From positions 28,200-92,199 of the forward strand of contig NZ_RHHT01000025.1 in NCBI RefSeq assembly GCF_003710985.1: a stretch of DNA of 64,000 nucleotides, given 5' to 3'. The DNA is from Brevibacillus panacihumi. Lineage in GTDB: Bacteria > Bacillota > Bacilli > Brevibacillales > Brevibacillaceae. The stretch's first letter is position 1. Each line of letters starts with the position of its first letter. The position numbers and the translations under genes were made by a program. Under the pieces are notes generated by a model, which was given only the letters and a program-made list of their open reading frames with translations, did no database searches and was not told the DNA's origin. Below are positions 25,384 to 33,831 of the stretch, in pieces.

Positions 25384-26301
25384 ATGTTGAAGAAGTTTAC
25401 CATGCTTGGCATTTTGGCTTTGTCCCTGATGGTACAGCCGTTCGCGGCTCAGACACATGCGGCACAAAATGACCAAGAGGCATTAGCAAAACAGTTGAGC
25501 ATGCTGGAGAGCGGCATCGTCCCCACTACAGCGGCAGAAACCGTCCATACCTGGGCACGAGCAGTAACAGAGCGCAACGGCGCTTTGCAATACGCCCTTT
25601 TATCCGAGAACGCCAAGCAGAGCGTCAAAGCATCTTTTTCCCAATTTGGTTGGGTGACGGGAGCGTCCAGCCCCTGGGCGGAAACGTTCCAGATCACCAG
25701 CTTGCCGGATAGAAGCGAGCAAGGCGACCTGATGTACCAGGTGGACTTTGACGTGTATACCTCTGATAAATCCGGGAAGGATCGGGCGATTGTGACGGTA
25801 TCGCCAAAAGGAAAAAAATGGTTTGTCGAGGCGGTCGCCCCAGCCGATGAGAACGTGATCGGGATCTGGAACACGCCGGAATCCATCAATGAGCCGAACG
25901 TCGAGAAAACGATGAAGCAGATGAAGGCTTATACCACCGCCATGGGGTACAGCTTGTCCCTTCCGGCAGATGTGACCGGCAAGATCGTGCTGGAGCAAGG
26001 TACGTGCAGTAATGAGGAAGGCAATCCGCCTTGTGCGCACTTCCTATACCAAGACAAAGCAGGCAAAAAAGAGCCGCTTTTGACCGTGATTCGCCTGAGC
26101 AAAGAACAAGAAAAAAGGGAGTACTATCAGGAGCATCCTTTCCTGCAAAAAATCGGGGAAGGAAAAAACGGTTCCTATTACTGGATGACCCCAAGCGAAC
26201 ACCCTTATGCAGGAAACGAGTATTCCGAGGCAGGCTTGGAGTGGAGCTTGCTGGTGGAAATGCTGATAGAGCGGGTTAACAAAGCTTCCAGCTTGTCGTA
26301 A
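25384..26301 (+). CDS. Secreted protein of unknown function, 305 aa
   Basis: Starts at ATG 25384 behind GAGAGGAG. Residues 1-26 are a signal peptide (MLKKFTMLGILALSLMVQPF, cleavage near AQTHAA). The first half of the mature protein resembles an NTF2-like lumazine-binding/DUF-type fold (ETVHTWARAVTERNGALQYALLSENAK, split here for length; then VDFDVYTSDKSGKDRAIVTV). The second half carries two cysteines close together (GTCSNEEGNPPC) that could form a disulfide. No family assignment is safe. A terminator follows; it appears monocistronic. Confidence 0.8.
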   Translation: MLKKFTMLGILALSLMVQPFAAQTHAAQNDQEALAKQLSMLESGIVPTTAAETVHTWARAVTERNGALQYALLSENAKQSVKASFSQFGWVTGASSPWAETFQITSLPDRSEQGDLMYQVDFDVYTSDKSGKDRAIVTVSPKGKKWFVEAVAPADENVIGIWNTPESINEPNVEKTMKQMKAYTTAMGYSLSLPADVTGKIVLEQGTCSNEEGNPPCAHFLYQDKAGKKEPLLTVIRLSKEQEKREYYQEHPFLQKIGEGKNGSYYWMTPSEHPYAGNEYSEAGLEWSLLVEMLIERVNKASSLS

Positions 26302-26313
26302 ATGAATATGGAA

Positions 26314-26354
26314 AACTCTCAGCCTGCCAGTTATGACACGGCTGAGAGTTTTTT
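26314..26354 (+). terminator. Rho-independent terminator
   Basis: An 11-bp perfect stem AACTCTCAGCC/GGCTGAGAGTT with a TTTT tail. Confidence 0.9.
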
Positions 26355-26395
26355 CATCCTGTCTTGCTCGCATCGTCATGTAAAAGGAGAGAGCC

Positions 26396-26941
26396 ATGGA
26401 GAATCAATGGAGAATTTCAAAATACGATCCTGAATGGAAGCGTCTTTTCCATGATGTAGCTTCCATATTAAGGACCTCGCTGGGGGATTTGGCGATTCGG
26501 ATCGATCATGTCGGATCTACTTCCATTGTTGGTTTGGATGCAAAGCCGATTATTGATATCCAGATCTCAGTAGCGGATATGGAAGATTTGCCAGCCTATA
26601 AACACAAGATGGAAGAAGTCGGATTCGTCTTTCGGGAAGAAAATCCGGACAAGACCAAAAGGTATTTCCGGGAGCTTCCCGGCACTCGCAGAATTCATAT
26701 TCATGTAAGGCAAGCCGGGAGTTTTTCCGAACAAGCCACGCTGCTCTTTCGAGATTATTTGCGCGTACACCCTGCGGATTGCTTGCGATATGCCCAGGAG
26801 AAGCATCGATTGATGGCGCTGTACAAGAATGAACGCCCGAAGTATGTAGAAGGAAAAGGACCAATCGTGTGGGATATCATCCAAAAGGCTCATACATGGT
26901 CGCAAGAAGTCGGGTGGAAACCGGGTCCATCGGACAAATAA
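26396..26941 (+). CDS. GrpB-family (nucleotidyltransferase-fold) protein
   Basis: A 181-aa protein matching the GrpB/UPF0157 family. The hallmark IDHVGSTSIVGLDAKPIIDI corresponds to the nucleotidyltransferase G-S-x-x-x-x-G...D-x-D region. The family is widespread, sometimes fused to dephospho-CoA kinase, and its reaction is not settled. ATG 26396 follows AAAAGGAGAG. Monocistronic; the mhq promoter starts right after it. Confidence 0.9.
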   Translation: MENQWRISKYDPEWKRLFHDVASILRTSLGDLAIRIDHVGSTSIVGLDAKPIIDIQISVADMEDLPAYKHKMEEVGFVFREENPDKTKRYFRELPGTRRIHIHVRQAGSFSEQATLLFRDYLRVHPADCLRYAQEKHRLMALYKNERPKYVEGKGPIVWDIIQKAHTWSQEVGWKPGPSDK

Positions 26942-26958
26942 ACGGTTGATATCAGGTG

Positions 26959-27004
26959 TTGACAACCGGAAGAGCTTGGAATACAATTATCTTAAATTTA
27001 AGAT
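26959..27004 (+). promoter_or_regulatory. Promoter and MhqR-like operator of the mhq operon
   Basis: TTGACA (26959-26964) and TACAAT (26982-26987) are exactly 17 bases apart. Two bases later begins a perfect 16-bp palindrome, ATCTTAAATTTAAGAT (26989-27004), covering the probable transcription start. A MarR-type dimer such as MhqR would fit. In B. subtilis MhqR controls the homologous genes through a site of the same general form; I did not compare the bases by search. Confidence 0.8.
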
Positions 27005-27070
27005 GTTTTTTATTATAAATCACAAATTAGAGATAATAATGACGAAATGGTGTTGAGAGGAGTACAGCCT

Positions 27071-27700
27071 ATGAACGACTTTTCCAGCCTCATCCGCTTG
27101 CGAAGATCTGCAAATAAATTTTTGCCTGATGTGAAGATTTCCCGGGAGGACCTGGACGAAATTTTCTCGGATGTCAAATTTGCGCCAACCGCCTTTAATC
27201 TCCAGCATGCTCACTATCTTGTAGTCGATTCACCAGAGATGAAAGAGCGCATGTTTGAAGCGGCGAACAGACAATATAAGGTCAAAACGGCATCTGCTGT
27301 CATCCTGGTGCTAGGCAACAAAATGGCGTATCAGAATGTTGGCAAGGTGAATGAGGGGCTTTTGCAGCTAGGGATTCTCAGTAAACAGGAATTTGACCAT
27401 ACCGTATCCTCTGTGACCTCTTTTTACGAAAGCAGAGGAGAGTCGTTTCTGCACGACGAGGCAATCCGCAATGCCAGTTTGTCTGCCATGCTGTTCATGC
27501 TGGCGGCGAAGGACAAAGGGTGGGATACATGCCCCATGATCGGGTTTGATCCCGTGGAGGTAAGCAAACACCTAAACATCCCGGATACGTATGAGCCTGT
27601 ATTGATGATCACCATCGGCAAGGAGGATCTGTCCTCCCAACGAGTGAGGGGCTATCGCAAACCGACAGGAGAGTTCGTCAGCTACAACGCATTTCAGTGA
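27071..27700 (+). CDS. mhqN: Nitroreductase-family FMN oxidoreductase, MhqN-like
   Basis: A 209-aa nitroreductase with N-terminal FMN motif RLRRSANKFLPD and the C-terminal GFDPVEVSKHLNIPDTYEPV segment. Family members reduce quinones and nitroaromatics by two electrons. ATG 27071 sits 8 bases after AGGAG; the 8 codons before it are unsupported. First gene of a three-gene operon whose order (nitroreductase, glyoxalase/dioxygenase, esterase) mirrors mhqN-mhqO/E-mhqD of Bacillus, a quinone-stress system. Confidence 0.88.
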   Translation: MNDFSSLIRLRRSANKFLPDVKISREDLDEIFSDVKFAPTAFNLQHAHYLVVDSPEMKERMFEAANRQYKVKTASAVILVLGNKMAYQNVGKVNEGLLQLGILSKQEFDHTVSSVTSFYESRGESFLHDEAIRNASLSAMLFMLAAKDKGWDTCPMIGFDPVEVSKHLNIPDTYEPVLMITIGKEDLSSQRVRGYRKPTGEFVSYNAFQ

Positions 27701-27727
27701 AAATCATAATGAAAGGTTGGTTCCAAG

Positions 27728-28678
27728 ATGAAACAACAGACTTCGGGAATACATCACATTACGGCTTTTGTAACCGATCCGCAAAAAAACGTCGACTTTT
27801 ACGCCGGGTTTCTCGGCTTGCGTCTGGTGAAAAAAACCATCAATTTTGACGCGCCGGATGTCTATCACTTGTACTTTGGCAACGAAGCCGGCAGTCCTGG
27901 TACTGCGATGACCTTCTTTCCTTGGCCGGAGGCACGCTTGGGCAAGGTAGGCGGAGGGCAGGTCGGGTATACCACCTTTGTCGTTCCTATGGGGGCATTA
28001 TCCTTTTGGGAAGAGCGCTTGCGCAAGTTCAAGATGTCTTACTACCGCATTCAGCGATTTGGGGAAACCTATCTGCAATTCCAGGACAAAGACGGCTTGC
28101 AGCTGGAAATCGTAGAGCGTGAGGAGGGGCCTGCAAGCAAGTGGTCGTTTGGTGGCGTGCCTGCCGACAAGGCGATCAAGGGCTTTGGCGGCGCGATCCT
28201 GTACAGCCTGCAGCCTGAAAAAACGATGCATGTGCTGGAGAATCTGATGGGGATGGAAAAAGTGGCAGAAGAGGAAGGCTTGGTCCGTTTCCGTACCGTT
28301 GGCGATCTGGGCAATGTGATTGATATCAATGCAGCTCCCATGCCACGCGGACAGGAAGGGGCAGGAACCGTTCATCACATCGCCTGGCGGGCAAAGGATG
28401 ATCAGGATCACAGACAATGGCAGGAGAATGTAGGCCGCTACGGTCTGCATCCTACAGATATCGTCGACCGCCAGTATTTCAACGCGGTATACTTCCGTGA
28501 AAACGGCGGAATCTTGTTTGAGATCGCTACAGATCCACCAGGATTTGCCTTGGATGAACCGATGGAGAGCCTGGGTGAAAAACTGATGCTCCCCGAATGG
28601 TATGAACCGTATCGGACCCGTATCGAGCAAGGCTTGCTGCCGTTTGAAGTACGTGTCTTGGAGGAGGATCGGGCATGA
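27728..28678 (+). CDS. mhqO: Ring-cleaving dioxygenase / glyoxalase-fold protein, MhqO-like
   Basis: A 316-aa protein made of two vicinal-oxygen-chelate modules. Candidate metal ligands are visible in GIHHITAFVTD at the N-terminus and VHHIAWRAKDD near residue 217, with a glutamate in GGILFEIATDPPGF. It matches the hydroquinone-dioxygenase-like MhqO/MhqE/MhqA family induced by catechols and quinones. It follows mhqN by 27 bases and overlaps the esterase by 4 bases. Confidence 0.9.
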   Translation: MKQQTSGIHHITAFVTDPQKNVDFYAGFLGLRLVKKTINFDAPDVYHLYFGNEAGSPGTAMTFFPWPEARLGKVGGGQVGYTTFVVPMGALSFWEERLRKFKMSYYRIQRFGETYLQFQDKDGLQLEIVEREEGPASKWSFGGVPADKAIKGFGGAILYSLQPEKTMHVLENLMGMEKVAEEEGLVRFRTVGDLGNVIDINAAPMPRGQEGAGTVHHIAWRAKDDQDHRQWQENVGRYGLHPTDIVDRQYFNAVYFRENGGILFEIATDPPGFALDEPMESLGEKLMLPEWYEPYRTRIEQGLLPFEVRVLEEDRA

Positions 28679-29292
28679 TTCACCTTTTTCAAAAGGGGAG
28701 CGATGCAGAAGCTCCCGTCTTGCTGCTGTTGCATGGAACGGGCGGCAACGAGCGCGACATGCTCCCTCTCGCCCCGATGATTCATCCCGGTTCGTCCGTT
28801 CTCAGCGTCCGTGGAAATGTTCTGGAGAATGGGATGCCGCGTTATTTCAGACGTTTGGCAGAAGGGGTATTTGATGAGCAGGACCTGATTTTTCGGACTG
28901 AGGAGCTGCAGGCTTTTCTCGACCAGGCGTCCTCCGAATACGAGTTTGACCGTGGGAACATCGTGGCAGTCGGCTACTCCAATGGCGCCAATATCGCCGG
29001 GAGCCTGCTCTTCCACTATGAAAATGCGTTGAGAGGAGCGATTCTCTATCATCCGATGGTCCCGCGCAGAGGAATTGCCTTGCCGGATCTCGCGGGAATC
29101 CCGATTTTTATCGGAGCGGGCAAAAACGACCCGATTTGTCCCCTCCCAGAGACAGAAGAGCTGTCGCGTCTCTTGGAAGAGGCTGGTGCTTCCGTGAATC
29201 TGCATTGGGAGATGTACGGACATCAGCTAACAGAGGGAGAAGTGCGGGCATCCGCTGCCTGGTTTGCGAACAATTTCATTGACATCGCATGA
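28675..29292 (+). CDS. mhqD: MhqD-like alpha/beta hydrolase (carboxylesterase/phospholipase family)
   Basis: A 205-aa serine hydrolase of the acyl-protein-thioesterase/esterase type. The oxyanion region is LLLHGTGGNERDM, the nucleophile elbow GYSNGAN, and the aspartate and histidine lie in GAGKNDPICP and MYGHQLTEGE. It starts by ATGA overlap with the dioxygenase gene and closes the operon. In Bacillus mhqD is likewise the last step of the quinone response; the true substrate is not established. Confidence 0.88.
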   Translation: MIHLFQKGSDAEAPVLLLLHGTGGNERDMLPLAPMIHPGSSVLSVRGNVLENGMPRYFRRLAEGVFDEQDLIFRTEELQAFLDQASSEYEFDRGNIVAVGYSNGANIAGSLLFHYENALRGAILYHPMVPRRGIALPDLAGIPIFIGAGKNDPICPLPETEELSRLLEEAGASVNLHWEMYGHQLTEGEVRASAAWFANNFIDIA

Positions 29293-29307
29293 ACGAGCTT
29301 ACGTGTA

Positions 29308-29340
29308 AAGGAACTCTTTTTCCAAAGGGTTCCTTTTTTT
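29308..29340 (+). terminator. Rho-independent terminator of the mhq operon
   Basis: Stem AAAGGAAC with GGTTCCTTT, followed by a T-run. Confidence 0.88.
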
Positions 29341-29390
29341 TATGGGATGTCAGATTATAATGGAGTCATAGCAAGAAAGGGTGACGAGCA

Positions 29391-29750
29391 TTGGAAAAGG
29401 TTAATCTGAAGCAAAAGTTTTCGCTGTTTCACGAACACTGGAGCCCGCGAATTGCCGGGGAGATCAACGATTCCTATGTAAAGCTCGCGAAGTTCAAAGG
29501 AGAATTCGTCTGGCACCACCATGAGCATGAAGATGAGCTGTTTCTGGTGGTTAAAGGAAGGCTGCTGATCAAATTTCGGGATCGCGACGTCTGGTTGGAA
29601 GAAGGCGAGTTTCTCATTGTTCCAAAAGGGGTAGAGCATATGCCTGTCGCGGAAGAAGAAGCTCATGTCCTGCTGCTGGAGCCGAAAACGACGCTGAATA
29701 CCGGAAACCAGGTAAATGAACGAACCGTGTCAGATCTGCCAACGATCTAA
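29391..29750 (+). CDS. Single-domain cupin protein
   Basis: A 119-aa cupin with the metal-binding motif WHHHEHEDELFLVVKGR and the second motif PKGVEHMPVAEEEA, together giving the usual three histidines and one glutamate. No other domain. TTG 29391 is the start, behind AGAAAGGGTGA; no in-frame ATG is nearby. Substrate unknown; such proteins act as small dioxygenases, isomerases or sugar binders. Confidence 0.87.
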   Translation: MEKVNLKQKFSLFHEHWSPRIAGEINDSYVKLAKFKGEFVWHHHEHEDELFLVVKGRLLIKFRDRDVWLEEGEFLIVPKGVEHMPVAEEEAHVLLLEPKTTLNTGNQVNERTVSDLPTI

Positions 29751-29813
29751 GTGGACTGACAGTAAGGAATGACAGGAAAATGGTTAAAAATCCAGGTGGA
29801 AAGAGGGGGCTCC

Positions 29814-30635
29814 ATGCAACGGGCAGAGGGATTGAAAAAGCAGCTATCACAGATTGTCGAGGATGCAAAGGGAACGTGGGGAATTGTAGTCGAGGAAGTA
29901 GGACAAGGCATTTGTTATGAGCATCTTCCCGATCAGTCTTTTATCGCAGAGAGCGTCATTAAGGTTCCGATCATGGCAGCGGTGTTTGCTGCTGCTTGGC
30001 AGGGCGAATTTTCACTGGAAGATCGGCTGGTGCTCAGACGGGAGGATATGGTGCAAGGCTCCGGGATGCTCTTCGCTCTGTCTCCCGGACTGCGACTCTC
30101 GATTCGCGAGCTGGCAACGCTGATGATTATCCAAAGCGACAACACCGCGACCAATATACTGATCGATCTGGTAGGGAAAGAGCGGATCGATCAGACGATG
30201 CGCGAGCTGGGGATGAAGGAGAGCCGATACGTCCGCAAGCTGATGATCTACCCGGCTGACAATCCGGGGAACAATACGATCACGGCACGGGATGTCACAA
30301 CAGTGCTGAGTCAGCTCGGAGCAGGACGCTATCTTTCGGCGAAGGCCTGTGAAGAGATGGTCGCCATCATGAAAAAGCAGCAATTCCGCAACGGTTTGCC
30401 TTCGCTTTTACCGGTGGCTGATGATGGAAAAGGCAAGGAAATGCTTGCGACAGACTGGGAGATAGCCTGCAAATCCGGCTGGGATACGGGAAGGCAGCAT
30501 GATGCAGGTCTGTTGTATACGCAGGGGCGTTGTTTTGCGATCACAGCTTTGTCCCAGGACGTGGAGGCGGAAGAAGCCTTGCATACGCTCGGCAGCATCG
30601 GCAAAGCAGTGTACGATTACGCGAAGAATGGATAG
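29814..30635 (+). CDS. Class A beta-lactamase-fold serine hydrolase without signal peptide
   Basis: A 273-aa protein with the nucleophile motif SVIK, SDN (IIQSDNTATN) and KSG in place of KTG. The omega-loop Glu of true class A beta-lactamases (E-x-x-L-N) is not seen; the equivalent stretch reads IYPADNPGNNTITARD. There is no signal peptide at the supported start (ATG 29814, after AGAGGGGG), so the enzyme is probably cytoplasmic. It fits the broad beta-lactamase-2 family and may be an esterase or amidase rather than a resistance enzyme. Confidence 0.82.
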   Translation: MQRAEGLKKQLSQIVEDAKGTWGIVVEEVGQGICYEHLPDQSFIAESVIKVPIMAAVFAAAWQGEFSLEDRLVLRREDMVQGSGMLFALSPGLRLSIRELATLMIIQSDNTATNILIDLVGKERIDQTMRELGMKESRYVRKLMIYPADNPGNNTITARDVTTVLSQLGAGRYLSAKACEEMVAIMKKQQFRNGLPSLLPVADDGKGKEMLATDWEIACKSGWDTGRQHDAGLLYTQGRCFAITALSQDVEAEEALHTLGSIGKAVYDYAKNG

Positions 30636-30708
30636 ATTTTTTTCAATTTTGTGAACCGTCTGGACGCAAAGAGGAGGTCATGACATAGTGGTGAAGAGGT
30701 GATAAAAA

Positions 30709-31530
30709 ATGGAAATCAGCCCATCGGTAGAGTCAGGTTTTCTGGATGTGAACAGAACTCGTTTTTATTATGAAGTGACGGGCACAGGAGAGCCGCTGCT
30801 GTTGATTCACGGCTTCAATCTCGACACCCGCTTGTGGGACGATCAGGTGGAAGAGCTGTCACAAAAGTTCAAGGTAATCCGCTTTGACATCCGAGGCTTT
30901 GGGCGAACGCCTGCGACCGAGATCCCCTTCACCCTGTATGATGATACGCGGGCAGTCCTGCAAGCTTTGGGGGTCGAGCAGGCGCATGTGGTAGGATTAT
31001 CGTTTGGCGGCATGGTGGCGGTGGAATTTGCACTCGCCTACCCCGAAATGGTGAAAAGCCTGACTCTCGTCTCGTCAGGCTTGATGGGGCATCCGCGCAG
31101 CGAGCAACGGATTCGCGATACGGAGCGCTTTCAGGAGATATGCCAAAAGGGGACACGCGAGGAAGCGGTGGAGATGACCATCCAGATGTGGTTCGACGGT
31201 CCCGGTTACCCTGCGAATGAAGCTGCAGGAAAAGCGAGGGAACGGTACCGAATCATGACGGAGCATGCCTTTTCCTTGCCGGAGTTCGGAAAAGGGCTTT
31301 CTGTACTTTCACCTCCGCCCAACGAGCGTCTGGAGGAAATTCACGTCCCAACCCTCGTCATCGCCGGAGATCGGGATTATCCTGATTTCTTGCAGATTGC
31401 CGACGTCCTGGCAAAAAAGATTCCAGCAGCACAAAAAATCGTTATCGAAGGCTCTGCCCATATCCCTCCGATGGACCAGCCAGAGGTCTTCAACCGTCTG
31501 TTGCTTTCTTTTCTCGAACAGCACACTTGA
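30709..31530 (+). CDS. Alpha/beta hydrolase
   Basis: A 273-aa alpha/beta hydrolase. The HGFNLDTRLWDDQ oxyanion region, nucleophile elbow GLSFGGM, acid in AGDRDYPD and histidine in GSAHIPPMDQPE are all present. The cap region resembles the 3-oxoadipate enol-lactonase and haloperoxidase groups. ATG 30709 follows AGAGGTGA. It is separated from the beta-lactamase-like gene by 73 bases and could be co-transcribed. Substrate unknown. Confidence 0.9.
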   Translation: MEISPSVESGFLDVNRTRFYYEVTGTGEPLLLIHGFNLDTRLWDDQVEELSQKFKVIRFDIRGFGRTPATEIPFTLYDDTRAVLQALGVEQAHVVGLSFGGMVAVEFALAYPEMVKSLTLVSSGLMGHPRSEQRIRDTERFQEICQKGTREEAVEMTIQMWFDGPGYPANEAAGKARERYRIMTEHAFSLPEFGKGLSVLSPPPNERLEEIHVPTLVIAGDRDYPDFLQIADVLAKKIPAAQKIVIEGSAHIPPMDQPEVFNRLLLSFLEQHT

Positions 31531-31551
31531 TTTCCATTTCAAAAATAAAAG

Positions 31552-31586
31552 AGGGCACTCAGGAAGTATATCTTCTTGAGTGCCCT
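31552..31586. terminator. Hairpin between the alpha/beta hydrolase and catalase genes
   Basis: Perfect stem GGGCACTCA/TGAGTGCCC with further inner pairing. The T-rich run appears only when read on the minus strand, so it mainly stops leftward transcription. Confidence 0.65.
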
Positions 31587-31647
31587 GTATTGCCTTCATG
31601 AGAGACTTGAGAATGCATCCACGATGACCAGACAAAGCTGGTCGAGG

Positions 31648-31689
31648 AAAAAGGAGAAATCAACCCGCCTGGAGCGTTTTCTCCTTTTT
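31648..31689. terminator. Bidirectional terminator near the catalase 3' end
   Basis: A 12-bp stem AAAAAGGAGAAA / TTTTCTCCTTTTT gives a T-run on both strands, 39 bases downstream of the katA stop. Confidence 0.75.
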
Positions 31690-31727
31690 CCGCCCCTCCA
31701 CTACAGTCCGATCAAACGGCTTTTCTT

Positions 31728-33185
31728 TTATTCAACCTCACTAAGCTCAATCCCAAGTGCATCCGCAACACCCTTGCCATAAGCAGGGTCTGCCTTCAGG
31801 CAATTGCTGATATGTCTGATCTTGATTTCCTTCGGCGCATCGCCCATGGCACGAGCGGTATTTTCAAACAAAACCTGCTGCTGCGCCGGGCTCATCAGAT
31901 TGAACAATCGCCCTGGCTGCGTGTAGTAGTCGTTGTCATCTTCACGGAAATCCCAGTGGGCAGCAGCGCCTTCGAGAGCGAGTGGCGGCTCGCTGAAATC
32001 AGGCTGGTCCTGCCATTCGCCGTAGCTGTTTGGTTCATAGCCGATCGTGGAACCGGCGTTGTTGTCCACGCGCATTTGGCCGTCGCGATGATAGCTGTGG
32101 AATGGACACTTCGGCGCATTCACCGGGATTTGGTGATGGTTTACTCCCAGTCTGTAGCGTTGGGCGTCGCCGTAGGAGAACAGACGGCCCTGCAGCATTT
32201 TATCAGGCGAGAAGCCGATTCCCGGAACGATGTTCGCAGGGGAGAAGGCGAGCTGCTCCACTTCGGCAAAATAGTTGTTCGGATTGCGGTTCAATTCAAA
32301 ATAACCGACTTCGATCAGCGGATAGTCCTTTTTGTACCACACTTTGGTCAGGTCAAACGGGTTGTACGGCATTTTGGCCGCATCTGCTTCCGGCATCACC
32401 TGGATATACATGGTCCATTTCGGGAAATCGCCCTTTTCGATGCTGTTGTAGAGGTCTGCCTGATGGCTCTCCCTGTCTTGGCCGATCAGCTCTGCTGCTT
32501 CTTCGTCCGTCAGGTTTTTGATGCCTTGCTGGGATTTCAGGTGGAATTTCACCCAGAAGCGTTCATTTTTATCGTTGATCATGCTGAATGTATGGCTGCC
32601 AAATCCGTGCATATGTCTGTAGGACGCTGGGATTCCGCGATCACTCATGACGATCGTCACCTGGTGGAGCGCTTCAGGCAACGATGTCCAGAAGTCCCAG
32701 TTGTTCTTCGCGCTGCGCATGTTGGTGCGCGGATCGCGTTTGACGGCGCGGTTCAAGTCAGGGAATTTCAGCGGGTCGCGGATGAAAAAGACGGGCGTAT
32801 TGTTGCCGACGAGATCCCAGTTTCCTTCTTCGGTATAAAATTTCATGGCAAATCCGCGAATATCACGTTCCGCATCGGCCGCACCGCGTTCACCGGCTAC
32901 GGTGGAGAAGCGCACGATCATTTCCGTCTGCTTTCCGATTTCGGAAAAGATTTTTGCTTTTGAATATTTTGTAATATCATGCGTTACCGTAAACGTACCG
33001 TAAGCGGCGGAGCCTTTGGCGTGCATCCGTCTTTCTGGAATGACTTCTCTGTCAAAATGGGCGAGCTTTTCCAAGAACCAGACATCCTGCAGCAGCATCG
33101 GGCCTCTGGGGCCAGCCGTCATGGAATTCTGGTTGTTGGCGACCGGCGCACCGGCCGCTGTTGTGAGTTTTTTCTTTTCCGTCAT
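31728..33185 (-). CDS. katA: Vegetative heme catalase
   Basis: A 485-aa small-subunit monofunctional catalase that breaks down hydrogen peroxide. The catalytic histidine is in [14 protein letters not shown], the asparagine in the [11 protein letters not shown] region, and the proximal tyrosine in [17 protein letters not shown] 33185 follows AGAGGAG; the longer upstream frame overlaps the promoter and is not coding. A Per box lies about 55 bases upstream of the start, so peroxide induction through PerR is expected. Confidence 0.97.
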   Translation of the reverse strand: MTEKKKLTTAAGAPVANNQNSMTAGPRGPMLLQDVWFLEKLAHFDREVIPERRMHAKGSAAYGTFTVTHDITKYSKAKIFSEIGKQTEMIVRFSTVAGERGAADAERDIRGFAMKFYTEEGNWDLVGNNTPVFFIRDPLKFPDLNRAVKRDPRTNMRSAKNNWDFWTSLPEALHQVTIVMSDRGIPASYRHMHGFGSHTFSMINDKNERFWVKFHLKSQQGIKNLTDEEAAELIGQDRESHQADLYNSIEKGDFPKWTMYIQVMPEADAAKMPYNPFDLTKVWYKKDYPLIEVGYFELNRNPNNYFAEVEQLAFSPANIVPGIGFSPDKMLQGRLFSYGDAQRYRLGVNHHQIPVNAPKCPFHSYHRDGQMRVDNNAGSTIGYEPNSYGEWQDQPDFSEPPLALEGAAAHWDFREDDNDYYTQPGRLFNLMSPAQQQVLFENTARAMGDAPKEIKIRHISNCLKADPAYGKGVADALGIELSEVE

Positions 33186-33237
33186 ACTCCTCTTCCCCTT
33201 TCTCATCGTGCGAACCTTATTTAAAATAATTATAATA

Positions 33238-33252
33238 TGATAATCATTATAA
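33238..33252 (-). promoter_or_regulatory. Per box of katA
   Basis: On the minus strand the site reads TTATAATGATTATCA, 14 of 15 positions fitting the PerR consensus TTATAATnATTATAA. More partial repeats flank it. Confidence 0.85.
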
Positions 33253-33397
33253 TTTAGTATCTGGGCTTTTGCAACCAGCAAACTGTTTTGAAGAATTTCC
33301 CTCATACGACATTCCGCGACATTGGCTTTCCTGTTATACCCTATTCAGAACAGGCATCACTCATACCAAAGGAGTAGTGACGACCTGTTGTCGCGTT

Positions 33398-33694
33398 TTA
33401 CATGACTTCCTTTAGCATGGGAGCCGATCGGGGAATGATACATTGAAAGCGCGTTGCGGCATGTCCGGCAGGATGCTCCTTGAGGATTCCCATTTTGACA
33501 AAAAAACGCAAAGCCGTGTAGACCGTGGAGAGTGTGATATTGGGCATCTCCCGTTTCAGGGCGATGTAGACATCCTTGGCAGTCGGGGAGTCGAGTGTGG
33601 AGAGCATATGCAGCAAGACTGCCCTCCGCTGTACAGTAAGTCGCTTGCCTAGATATTTGACCTGCTGCGTGACACTCGTGATTTGTGGTTCCAT
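33398..33694 (-). CDS. Fur/PerR-family regulator, C-terminally truncated
   Basis: A 98-aa protein holding only the winged-helix domain of the Fur family (RLTVQRRAVLLHMLS; ITLSTVYTALRFFVKMGILKE, of which the recognition helix is NITLSTVYTALRFF). Full PerR/Fur proteins are near 145 aa; the dimerisation domain, metal-binding histidines and C-x-x-C zinc sites are missing. The sequence ends RFQCIIPRSAPMLKEVM, where relatives begin the metal domain, and no other frame supplies the rest. It has a good start (AGGGGTGAG) and its own Per-like box. It may be a decayed perR paralogue or a minimal DNA-binding antagonist. Confidence 0.75.
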   Translation of the reverse strand: MEPQITSVTQQVKYLGKRLTVQRRAVLLHMLSTLDSPTAKDVYIALKREMPNITLSTVYTALRFFVKMGILKEHPAGHAATRFQCIIPRSAPMLKEVM

Positions 33695-33711
33695 CGCAGC
33701 TCACCCCTTAT

Positions 33712-33726
33712 TTAAAATTATTATTA
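33712..33726. promoter_or_regulatory. Per-box-like site upstream of the truncated Fur gene
   Basis: TTAAAATTATTATTA matches 13 of 15 positions of the PerR consensus, just before the start of the Fur-family gene. This suggests autoregulation or control together with katA. Confidence 0.6.
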
Positions 33727-33831
33727 TGTAATTTTAATTATCATCTTCTTTTTGAGCTCCGTCAATCCTTTTCTTTTAAAGCAGGATATGGTACGTTATG
33801 GGCGATTTTGTAACAGGCAGGAGTGGAGTGT

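Noticed and set aside
29814..30635. Annotation as an antibiotic-resistance beta-lactamase.
   Set aside because: No signal peptide and no omega-loop glutamate; only the general fold is supported.
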